NCBI RefSeq assembly: GCF_033304615.1
Contig: NZ_CP129118.1
Coordinates: 1,670,001-1,734,000, forward strand
Length of the DNA: 64,000 bases
Reading direction: 5' to 3'
Source: Sporosarcina oncorhynchi
Lineage (GTDB): Bacteria > Bacillota > Bacilli > Bacillales_A > Planococcaceae
The notes below the pieces were generated by a model. It was not told the origin of the DNA, did not search any database, and saw only the letters and a program-made list of their open reading frames with translations. Position 1 is the first letter of the stretch, and every line of letters starts with the position of its first letter. Positions 9,191 through 15,452 of the stretch are shown piece by piece. Made by a program: the position numbers and the translations under genes.

Positions 9191-10350
9191 GCTCCATCTC
9201 CTCTATACGTTTTGAATGTTTTCACGTAACGATCTCCCCGTCTTGCATGCAGTTCATTGAACTGCTCACAAAGCTCTCCTGCCTTTGCATGTCGAAAAAA
9301 GACTGTATCGCCTATCGATAAAGATTTTTCTTTGTCATAGACAGGCGTCTGCACTTCCCCGGCTCCTTCGTTTGCCAATAGCGTCAAATGCTTCGGCCAT
9401 ACCGGTACTGGACTTTTATCGATGCCTGGTGCGCCTGATGCTACATATCCTCCCCCGTGGCAAACCGCAATTTGGGCATCCGGTTTCCGGGTCACTCGCA
9501 AAGCAAAAAATGTCGCAGGCTCAAATGGTGCATTGTTATATCTGGAGAACAATGCAGGAAAATAAAAGGCCGACCCGATTGTCACTTCTGACACCTCTTC
9601 CGCACGGCATGTAAATTCAATACTGCCCGACCCCCCGCCATTCACAAAACGGACAGCAGGAAAAGCTTTGCGGATTTCATGGACTGCAGCTTTACGATAT
9701 AAATCCACTTTTTTTTCTGAATGAAGTTTTAATGCGCGAATAATAGGCTTCTGCCATTTGGCAGCAGGTATGTCTGCTACACCGGCAATCTGCGCTTCAT
9801 AACCCATAACGCCAACAACTTCGACAAATGAATATACTTGTAGTTTTTGAATCAGTTCTCTCACATCATCTAGTTTCTTCAAGGATGATCGCTGGGTTCC
9901 AAAATAGAGCAACTTATAATCTGTAGATAGATTTATATCAAGACAGATTTCAATCTTTACATCGAAGGCTTCACCGATACGATGTAAAAGACCCACTTGT
10001 TCTTCACTGTCCACCATGAAAATCACTTTTGCACCATTGGCGATGTAAGGAATGAGTAAAACGATAGCTGCCTTCTCCAACTGCGGATAACCGATCAACA
10101 AATCGTCAAAACCTCTTTCCAATAAAAACTGGGTCTCTTCGCAGTCATACGTCATCCAGCCACCGTGATTAGTCAACTGTTCGGCGATATAACGCAGTAG
10201 TTCGACAGATCTGACCGATTTGGTAGCAATACGGATCTTTTTGTCGACAGTAAGTCTGTTTACCATTTCGATATTCCAATCTACCGCTTCCATATCAATG
10301 CATGCAAATGGACGCTTTAGGTTAGCATAGGCCTTCAAAGCATCATTCAC
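9178..10350 (-). CDS. PLP-dependent amino acid deaminase/aldolase (alanine racemase N-domain, D-threonine aldolase-like)
   Basis: About 390 residues with an alanine racemase-type N-terminal barrel, likely PLP lysine in IRIATKSVRS (Lys 47 counted from ATG 10359), and a C-terminal D-threonine aldolase-like beta domain containing HGGGYVASGAPG. The family cleaves or deaminates D-beta-hydroxy amino acids. ATG at 10359 touches the AGGGAG site with no spacer, so GTG at 10350, nine bases downstream, is the likelier start. It is co-directional with and overlaps the lactone oxidase gene. The specific substrate is unknown. Confidence 0.85.
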   Translation of the reverse strand: MNDALKAYANLKRPFACIDMEAVDWNIEMVNRLTVDKKIRIATKSVRSVELLRYIAEQLTNHGGWMTYDCEETQFLLERGFDDLLIGYPQLEKAAIVLLIPYIANGAKVIFMVDSEEQVGLLHRIGEAFDVKIEICLDINLSTDYKLLYFGTQRSSLKKLDDVRELIQKLQVYSFVEVVGVMGYEAQIAGVADIPAAKWQKPIIRALKLHSEKKVDLYRKAAVHEIRKAFPAVRFVNGGGSGSIEFTCRAEEVSEVTIGSAFYFPALFSRYNNAPFEPATFFALRVTRKPDAQIAVCHGGGYVASGAPGIDKSPVPVWPKHLTLLANEGAGEVQTPVYDKEKSLSIGDTVFFRHAKAGELCEQFNELHARRGDRYVKTFKTYRGDGACFL

Positions 10351-10503
10351 TTTATCCATCTCCCTATGTTTTTCTCTATAAGTTAAGTATATTCTGATTT
10401 CGTGACAGGCGCAAAAATTAGGTCTTTTACATTTGAAATTTGCTGATAATTTTCTAGCTTTATGGCATGATGAATATGCAGCTAATCAAAAGGAGTGGGA
10501 AAG

Positions 10504-11049
10504 ATGAAAAAAGCTTTATTGGTTATTGACTATACACATGACTTTGTTGCTAGAGACGGTGCATTGTCTTGTGGAGAACCGGGAATCGCTTTGGAAGAGT
10601 ATATCTTAGATCTAACTAGAAATTTTCTAGATGCAAGTGACCTTGTTATCACGCTCAATGATATACACGAAAAAAACGATCCATATCATCCAGAAACAAC
10701 ATTATTTCCTCCCCATAATATTAAAGGGACTGCAGGACGCAATCTCTATGGCAAATTACACGACTTATATGAGGAACGGAAGGAAGAAATTATTTGGACC
10801 GATAAAACGCGCTATAGTGCATTTGCAGGAACTGATCTAGATATTAAACTTCGTTCACGCGGTATTACAGAGTTGCATTTGGTCGGAGTATGTACAGATA
10901 TTTGTATTTTACACACGTCTGTTGATGCCTTTAACAAAGGATATAATCTCGTCATCCATGAAAAAGGTGTCGCGAGTTTCGATGCAGAAGGTCATGCTTG
11001 GGCATTACGCCATTTTGAGAACACGCTTGGAGCAAAAATCATACGTTGA
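10504..11049 (+). CDS. pncA: nicotinamidase / isochorismatase-like cysteine hydrolase
   Basis: This 181-residue protein probably hydrolyses nicotinamide to nicotinate in NAD salvage. The catalytic triad is visible: Asp in LLVIDYTHDF, Lys in WTDKTRYSAF and Cys in GVCTDICILH. The metal-site segment is NDIHEKNDPYHPE. ATG at 10504 has AAAGGAG eight bases upstream; an earlier in-frame GTG lies inside the Shine-Dalgarno. It is divergent from the PLP gene and stands alone. A different amide substrate is possible. The NAD regulator NiaR is also encoded in this window (24404). Confidence 0.88.
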   Translation: MKKALLVIDYTHDFVARDGALSCGEPGIALEEYILDLTRNFLDASDLVITLNDIHEKNDPYHPETTLFPPHNIKGTAGRNLYGKLHDLYEERKEEIIWTDKTRYSAFAGTDLDIKLRSRGITELHLVGVCTDICILHTSVDAFNKGYNLVIHEKGVASFDAEGHAWALRHFENTLGAKIIR

Positions 11050-11083
11050 TAGTAATCTTTTTTGTATTTATTTTGCTAAAAAT

Positions 11084-11109
11084 GTTTGAGGTATCAAAAT
11101 AAAGGATAT
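11084..11109 (+). promoter_or_regulatory. probable SigB-type promoter
   Basis: GTTTGA (11084-11089), 14 bases, then GGATAT (11104-11109) resembles the SigB consensus GTTTAA-N13-15-GGGTAT, about 50 bases before the GlsB-like gene. GlsB/YwzA-type proteins are commonly general-stress controlled. Confidence 0.55.
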
Positions 11110-11158
11110 TCAAATACTACGAAGGCAATTACAACTTACAAAAAAGGAGATGGCGTAC

Positions 11159-11413
11159 ATGAGTTTTATTTGGTTCTTAATTATTGGCGGTATTATCGGT
11201 TGGCTAGCAGGTCTTATTCTAGGTAAAGATATTCCAGGTGGAATTATTGGTAATATTATTGCGGGTATCATTGGTGCATGGATTGGTGGAACATTGCTAG
11301 GCGCATGGGGCCCGAAAGTTTCAGATTTCTATATTGTCCCTGCATTATTAGGCGCAATCATCTTGGTATTCATTGTCAGCTTGATCATGAAGTCAATGCG
11401 TAGAGCAACATAA
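11159..11413 (+). CDS. GlsB/YeaQ/YmgE family stress membrane protein
   Basis: This 84-residue, very hydrophobic, glycine-rich protein has about three membrane segments (WFLIIGGIIGWLAGLILG, GGIIGNIIAGIIGAWIGG and a C-terminal helix). It belongs to the transglycosylase-associated/GlsB family, whose function is not established; members are induced by general stress. ATG at 11159 lies nine bases after AAGGAG, whereas the upstream ATG at 11150 has no spacer. A SigB-like promoter precedes it and a shared terminator follows. Confidence 0.88.
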   Translation: MSFIWFLIIGGIIGWLAGLILGKDIPGGIIGNIIAGIIGAWIGGTLLGAWGPKVSDFYIVPALLGAIILVFIVSLIMKSMRRAT

Positions 11414-11442
11414 TATTATAAGACCTTCGAGAATATATAATA

Positions 11443-11481
11443 AAACAGTGGAAACGGTTAATCCGTTCCCACTGTTTTTTT
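11443..11481. terminator. bidirectional terminator
   Basis: 15-bp arms (AAACAGTGGAAACGG against CCGTTCCCACTGTTT, one mismatch) with Ts on the plus strand and As on the other side serve the convergent GlsB-like and lytic transglycosylase genes. The latter's stop lies in the loop region. Confidence 0.85.
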
Positions 11482-12162
11482 GGCTTCCATATCTATTCTC
11501 TGGCCTTCAAATTCATTATAAAAGAACAATATATCTTCCACATATTTTTCGCTATGATTATAATGGAATATTGCCTTTTCGATATTTCCGTCCGCTGCTC
11601 CGCTTTTAGACAAATAATTCGCCGCACTGAAAATAGCATCTTCGATATCATAAGGATCTGCTATACCGTCGCCGTTTGCATCGACACCGTAACCGCCATA
11701 CTTCTTAATGACAGCTGGATCAGTTTTATCAGCTTCGAGAATATTCCCTTTGCCAAGTCCGTCGCATCCCGGATAAGACCACCCGACAAATGTACAGGGC
11801 ATGAACTGCATATGGCCTTCCGCTCCAGCCGGTGACAATAAGGAATCCATCGTAGAAAATCGGGTTTCTATACGATGATGGGCAGCGAGGAGTGTCCAAG
11901 GTATATTATATTCATCTGCTGCAGCCTGATAAATTGGAATATATTCTTCAGGGATTGTTGTTGCCGTATGGCGTTCCTGAAGTTCCAATAGCGTGCTTGC
12001 TGATTTTTTGATGAGTTCGGGATGTTGAACAGTTGTCCAGACGATAGCCGCCAAAGTGAAGGTCGTGACAGCGACGGGAAGAAGCAAAATGATCATAATG
12101 AATTTGGTTTTGTTCGATAAACCTTTCCGCTTCTTTTTTTTCACTGCACCACTCTTTTCCAT
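11458..12162 (-). CDS. membrane-anchored lytic transglycosylase-like protein
   Basis: 234 residues: a basic N-terminus, one membrane helix at about 21-43, then a soluble domain outside the membrane. The domain resembles phage/conjugative-type lytic transglycosylases, with candidate catalytic Glu 99 in HHRIETRFS, a GHMQFMPCTF segment, an EF-hand-like loop DANGDGIADPYDIEDA, and a late Tyr/His segment (FHYNHSEKYV). It would cleave peptidoglycan glycan strands. It starts eight bases after the Sco gene, so the two likely share a transcript. The start site has no clear Shine-Dalgarno. Confidence 0.82.
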   Translation of the reverse strand: MEKSGAVKKKKRKGLSNKTKFIMIILLLPVAVTTFTLAAIVWTTVQHPELIKKSASTLLELQERHTATTIPEEYIPIYQAAADEYNIPWTLLAAHHRIETRFSTMDSLLSPAGAEGHMQFMPCTFVGWSYPGCDGLGKGNILEADKTDPAVIKKYGGYGVDANGDGIADPYDIEDAIFSAANYLSKSGAADGNIEKAIFHYNHSEKYVEDILFFYNEFEGQRIDMEAKKTVGTD

Positions 12163-12169
12163 ATATCAT

Positions 12170-12772
12170 TTAAGATTCTTGGTCTGTTTTTATTAATGCT
12201 TTCATGTCTTTGATGATTTGGTCGTATGGTACATTTTCGGCACCGTTATACGATTTTACTGAGACACCGTCTTTATTCACAAGGCTAAATGCCGTGCCAT
12301 GGATGACTTGGTCATTTCCAGGTGTTTTGCTGACGAACGTCTTGAATGAGCCAATCGCAAACTTCTCGATCGTTTCCTGACTATAGCCTGTCAACATTTC
12401 CCACTTACTTTGATCGACCGGATCGAATGAATCTAAATAGGACTGCATTTCTTCAGGCGTATCCGTTTTTGGATCGATGCTGAACGAAACGAGCTTATAG
12501 TCCTCCACACCCGCATCTTTTAACTGCTTCTGAAGGTCAGTCATATTCGCCATCATTGGCAGGCACACGGTTTCGCAATTTGTAAAGACGAACTGCGCAA
12601 GCCAAACAGTGCCTTTTAAATCATCCAATGAAACGTTCTCATTATGCTGGTTTTCAAAATCAAAGTCTTCGATTTTATATTTATGATCAGCCTTGAAACC
12701 GCCCATGGAACAAGCGCTTACGACCAGCATCATTATAATCATCGAAGTTAATGCCATCATTTTTTTACGCAT
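12170..12772 (-). CDS. ypmQ: Sco1/SenC-family copper lipoprotein for cytochrome oxidase assembly
   Basis: 200 residues with a lipoprotein signal (lipobox VVSAC, Cys 21) and a thioredoxin-like Sco domain. Copper ligands are the CETVC pair (Cys 66 and 70) and His 158 in IHGTAF. It should deliver or reduce copper at the CuA site of cytochrome c oxidase on the outer membrane face, as B. subtilis YpmQ (BsSco) does. AGGGGAG lies seven bases before the ATG. It lies close to the ccd cytochrome maturation genes. Confidence 0.92.
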   Translation of the reverse strand: MRKKMMALTSMIIMMLVVSACSMGGFKADHKYKIEDFDFENQHNENVSLDDLKGTVWLAQFVFTNCETVCLPMMANMTDLQKQLKDAGVEDYKLVSFSIDPKTDTPEEMQSYLDSFDPVDQSKWEMLTGYSQETIEKFAIGSFKTFVSKTPGNDQVIHGTAFSLVNKDGVSVKSYNGAENVPYDQIIKDMKALIKTDQES

Positions 12773-12804
12773 ATTCAGACTCCCCTACTATCAGTATTTA
12801 CTTT

Positions 12805-12833
12805 ATCATAGTGGATACATACTTTACAAACAA
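12805..12833 (-). promoter_or_regulatory. sigma-A-like promoter for the Sco gene
   Basis: On the minus strand TTGTTT, 17 bases, TATGAT lies about 33 bases upstream of the Sco start codon. Confidence 0.55.
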
Positions 12834-12873
12834 CCACACTATCCATACGTTCTTGTCAAAACTTTGACGGTTC

Positions 12874-12891
12874 AGTGAAGTTTACTTCACT
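12874..12891. repeat. inverted repeat AGTGAAGT-TT-ACTTCACT
   Basis: Perfect 8-bp arms with a 2-bp centre overlap the stop codon of the YvrJ-like gene and sit about 100 bp upstream of the Sco start. There is no T-run, so an operator is likelier than a terminator. No known regulator is assigned. Confidence 0.5.
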
Positions 12892-13010
12892 TTCAATGAA
12901 ACCAGCGCATCATGAATGGCTTCAAGTTTGGTTTCAAGACGGTGCAGCAAATAAAAGGATACACAGATTGGAATACCGACCTGCTGTATAAGATTCATCC
13001 ATTGTTCCAT
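12882..13010 (-). CDS. YvrJ family miniprotein
   Basis: A 42-residue protein found by reading the minus strand. It starts MEQWMNLIQQVGIPI, continues with a short hydrophobic helix (CVSFYLLHRLE) and ends in an amphipathic tail. This pattern (a QW-x-x-LI-x-x-VG-x-P start, FYLL-x-R-x-E, then K-rich helix) matches the YvrJ family of 40-50 residue proteins of unknown function in sporeformers. ATG at 13010; an AAAGGG about 13 bases upstream is a weak ribosome site. A hairpin at 13042-13072 precedes it, and an 18-bp palindrome overlaps its stop. Confidence 0.7.
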   Translation of the reverse strand: MEQWMNLIQQVGIPICVSFYLLHRLETKLEAIHDALVSLKVK

Positions 13011-13041
13011 TATGACTCAGCTTCCCTTTACACAAAAGCTA

Positions 13042-13072
13042 AAAGCTCTCCAGCATTGAACTGGAGAGCTTT
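13042..13072. repeat. strong hairpin upstream of the YvrJ-like gene
   Basis: Perfect 12-bp arms AAAGCTCTCCAG and CTGGAGAGCTTT with a 7-base loop. On the minus strand it is followed by a broken T-run (CTTTTAGCTTTTG), so it could act as an attenuator in the leader of the YvrJ-like gene. No upstream minus-strand gene needs terminating here. Confidence 0.6.
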
Positions 13073-13139
13073 CACACACTATATAGAGAAGAATATGAAG
13101 AACGGATACGTTGTCCGTGTATTTTTTTGAAAAAGATCT

Positions 13140-13145
13140 TATAAT
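13140..13145 (+). promoter_or_regulatory. TATAAT -10 box for the DUF2621 gene
   Basis: A consensus TATAAT sits about 30 bases before the GTG start at 13174. The -35 region is poor. Its position rules out the upstream ATG at 13144 as start. Confidence 0.45.
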
Positions 13146-13173
13146 GGATAGTAGAATGGAAGAGGTGAAGAAA

Positions 13174-13596
13174 GTGCAAGATTTTTTTATGTGGTTCATC
13201 TTTTTTTGGTGTATCGTCCTTGTAGGGTTATTCGGCATCGGCGGGTTTTTCATGTTCCGGAAATTTCTCAAAGTCTTTCCGAAAGCGGATGGCAAGTCGA
13301 CACTGGACTGGGAAGAACATTATGTGAATGAATCCCTTCATCTTTGGAATGAGGAAGCGAAAAGCATGTTAAATGAACTCGTCAGTCCGGTACCGGAATT
13401 ATTTCGTGATGTAGCAAAACAGAAAATCGGTGCAAAAATCGGACAGATTGCTTTAGAGGATCGGGCAAAAACCATTGACTTTGACCATATTATCCGTGGC
13501 TATATTATCGCCACTCCCAAGAGGGATCATAATTTCCTGCGAAAAAAGTTAAACTCCATGGAAGTTGACATGACCCCATACGAGCATTTATTTTAA
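13174..13596 (+). CDS. DUF2621 family membrane protein (YneK-like)
   Basis: 140 residues with an N-terminal membrane helix (FFMWFIFFWCIVLVGLFGIG), followed by a soluble region containing STLDWEEHYVNESLHLW and the conserved tail KLNSMEVDMTPYEHLF. This resembles DUF2621 proteins such as B. subtilis YneK; function unknown. GTG at 13174 lies six bases after GAGGTG and matches the family length, whereas the open frame begins at 13111. In B. subtilis yneK follows ccdA-yneI-ccdC; here it is convergent with ccdC. Confidence 0.85.
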   Translation: MQDFFMWFIFFWCIVLVGLFGIGGFFMFRKFLKVFPKADGKSTLDWEEHYVNESLHLWNEEAKSMLNELVSPVPELFRDVAKQKIGAKIGQIALEDRAKTIDFDHIIRGYIIATPKRDHNFLRKKLNSMEVDMTPYEHLF

Positions 13597-13605
13597 ATAA
13601 CATGC

Positions 13606-13639
13606 AAAAAGGCTCTCCTTGTTTAAGGAAAGCCTTTTT
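13606..13639. terminator. bidirectional terminator
   Basis: The hairpin AAAAAGGCT...AGCCTTTTT with inner CTCCTT/AAGGAA pairing separates the convergent DUF2621 and ccdC genes. Confidence 0.8.
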
Positions 13640-13647
13640 GTTTATTA

Positions 13648-14160
13648 TCAGGGGTTCTTTACCATTCCATAATATTTCACGAGCATGCCGATTCGCCATG
13701 GCACTATCATAGCAAATGCCAAAATCCAGAACATGCCTGCCAGTTCACCAACATCAATTGAACTACTCAATATAAGCTTGGCAATCATGCGGATGACTAA
13801 TAATGCAAACAGGATGAAAAGGAATACTTTAGATTTCTTCACATAGAGCTTCTCTTCTATTTGTTCAAAATTAGTCGTTCTAATCAAAAGCAACGAAAAG
13901 AGTAGTCCTACTAATGAAGCTTCCAAAACTTGCGTGAAGGGAACTCTGAACTCTACAAAAAGGAACATGAGTGCGCCTGTCGACATGAACATAGGTGGCA
14001 AAATAATGCGCTTAGGAGATATTGGCCTAGCTGAAGCTTTTGAGCGGACAATGAAAGCAAGCGTACCCATCACGATAAACACGACGGTAGAACCGACTAT
14101 CAAATAGATAGGAGGGATATCATTGAACACATACGTGACGAACTGCTGTAATTTATTCAT
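13648..14160 (-). CDS. ccdC: CcdC family integral membrane protein
   Basis: 170 residues with about five membrane helices (IYLIVGSTVVFIVMGTLAFI, a pair at about 55-90, FLFILFALLVIRMIAKLIL, and MFWILAFAMIVPW). It is the CcdC/YneJ type (DUF1453), a gene adjoining ccdA in bacilli; its own role is unclear and was not essential for cytochrome c in B. subtilis. It overlaps the end of the thioredoxin-like gene by eight bases. Confidence 0.88.
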   Translation of the reverse strand: MNKLQQFVTYVFNDIPPIYLIVGSTVVFIVMGTLAFIVRSKASARPISPKRIILPPMFMSTGALMFLFVEFRVPFTQVLEASLVGLLFSLLLIRTTNFEQIEEKLYVKKSKVFLFILFALLVIRMIAKLILSSSIDVGELAGMFWILAFAMIVPWRIGMLVKYYGMVKNP

Positions 14161-14482
14161 GCCCCTCCCTCCGTTCCATTAGTTCATCCAAACGATATTT
14201 TAACTCCTCCATTTGGACAAAACGTGCAAAACGGGACATCTCTCGTCCTTCGTGAAATAGTAAGACAACAGGGGCGGTGAACAAGGACAGCTGTCCGGCC
14301 ATTTCCGGTACTTTAGCAATATTCACTTTAAAAAAAGGAATTGTGTAATCACTTCGCAATGCATCCACTTGGGGATACAAGCCTTCACAGACAGAACAAT
14401 TCTCTGTTTTAACGAATAAGACCAACTGTGGTTCATTTACCTTAATTTCCAACCACTGTTCAAAAGTTCCGATTTCTTTCAT
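14153..14482 (-). CDS. thioredoxin-like protein, CSVC active site
   Basis: About 109 residues. A thioredoxin fold is suggested by the LVLFVKTENCSVCEGL redox motif, FFKVNIAKVPEMAGQ and the FTAPVVLLFHEGRE segment with a cis-Pro before Val. ATG at 14482 lies eight bases after GGAGG; the frame opens earlier at 14497. No signal peptide is seen, so it is probably cytosolic. It sits between ccdA and ccdC, where B. subtilis has a CheY-like gene (yneI), and could supply electrons to CcdA. That role is inferred. Confidence 0.85.
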   Translation of the reverse strand: MKEIGTFEQWLEIKVNEPQLVLFVKTENCSVCEGLYPQVDALRSDYTIPFFKVNIAKVPEMAGQLSLFTAPVVLLFHEGREMSRFARFVQMEELKYRLDELMERREGHE

Positions 14483-14512
14483 CGGCATTTCCTCCACTTC
14501 ACCATCAATTAT

Positions 14513-14546
14513 GCCTCCGGACTACTTATCCGGAGGCAAGCTTTTT
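14513..14546. repeat. hairpin between ccdA and the thioredoxin-like gene
   Basis: 8-bp arms GCCTCCGG and CCGGAGGC with a 9-base loop are followed on the plus strand by a T-run. On the transcribed minus strand the T-run is missing, so it may only attenuate or protect the ccdA message. Confidence 0.5.
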
Positions 14547-14569
14547 TATATTCATTCACTATACGGCTG

Positions 14570-15280
14570 TTAGAATCCTTGGAAATCACCGAAAATGGGG
14601 CTCAACAAGCTTGTTAGGAACTGAATGCCGTCAAAGAACAGCAATAGTCCAAACGCTATCATAATATAGCCGCCGATTTTCATGATTTTTTGACTGTTTC
14701 TGCGAATCCATCCGAGTCTTGTAATGAAAAACGATAATACGAAAAATGGAATAGCGAAACCTAATACATATAACATCATATACAACATGCTAGATCCCGG
14801 GTTTGCCGCTGCAAGTCCTATGATTGCACCGATAATTGGCCCCATGCACGGTTGCCAGCCCGCTGAAAACGCTAGACCGATTAGGGCAGTACCCAAATAA
14901 CCTGCAGGTCTATTCTTGAACTGAAGTTTATGCTCTTTCATCAGGAATTTTGGTGTAAATAGCCCAATGACCATTAATCCGAATAAAACGATGAAAATAG
15001 CTCCTACTTGTCTCAATAAATCTTTGTACTGTACAAAGAAAGTGCCTACGAATGAAGTACTGAATCCTAAAAATACGAATACGACTGAAAATCCGAGTAG
15101 GAAAAATAGTGTGTGCAGCATTCCGTTTCGGTTCATCCGTTTCGAATCCGATTTCAAATCATCGATTGACATCCCTGTAATATAGGAAATGAAAGCGGGG
15201 TACAACGGCAGGACGCAAGGTGATATGAAACTTAGGAAGCCTGCGCCGAACGCTAGGAATACATTTAAATCTGTCGGCAT
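14570..15280 (-). CDS. ccdA: cytochrome c biogenesis thiol-disulfide transporter CcdA
   Basis: 236 residues with six membrane helices. The two functional cysteines are in ISPCVLPLYPAF (Cys 22) and GWQPCMGPIIGA (Cys 145). CcdA carries electrons from cytosolic thioredoxin to extracytoplasmic thiol proteins for cytochrome c maturation and spore synthesis. ATG at 15280 with GGGGAG upstream. It heads a minus-strand group with the thioredoxin-like gene and ccdC. Confidence 0.95.
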   Translation of the reverse strand: MPTDLNVFLAFGAGFLSFISPCVLPLYPAFISYITGMSIDDLKSDSKRMNRNGMLHTLFFLLGFSVVFVFLGFSTSFVGTFFVQYKDLLRQVGAIFIVLFGLMVIGLFTPKFLMKEHKLQFKNRPAGYLGTALIGLAFSAGWQPCMGPIIGAIIGLAAANPGSSMLYMMLYVLGFAIPFFVLSFFITRLGWIRRNSQKIMKIGGYIMIAFGLLLFFDGIQFLTSLLSPIFGDFQGF

Positions 15281-15327
15281 TATTCTCTCCCCTTTATTTT
15301 TTCTCCCACTATCGTATCAAATCCTCC

Positions 15328-15350
15328 AGTCAAATACGTCATATTTGACT
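15328..15350. promoter_or_regulatory. inverted repeat upstream of ccdA (operator candidate)
   Basis: Perfect 9-bp arms AGTCAAATA and TATTTGACT separated by five bases, 48-70 bp before the ccdA start codon. The regulator is unknown. It has no T-run and is far from the exporter terminator at 15402. Confidence 0.5.
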
Positions 15351-15401
15351 GTGAACAGTTTATGAACATGTGAAATATGCGTTAATTGTTTCGGAAATGT
15401 G

Positions 15402-15446
15402 AAAAAGACCTGCATATCACTGTCATTCCAGTGTAGGCAGGTCTTT
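15402..15446 (-). terminator. terminator of the ABC exporter operon
   Basis: AAAGACCTGC/GCAGGTCTTT outer arms with inner CACTG/CAGTG pairing, ending in TTTTTC on the minus strand just after the 15453 stop. Confidence 0.85.
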
Positions 15447-15452
15447 AAACAA

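Noticed and set aside
12912-13130. 72-codon plus-strand frame
   Set aside because: It is antisense to the YvrJ-like gene and runs through the 13042 hairpin, with no ribosome site.
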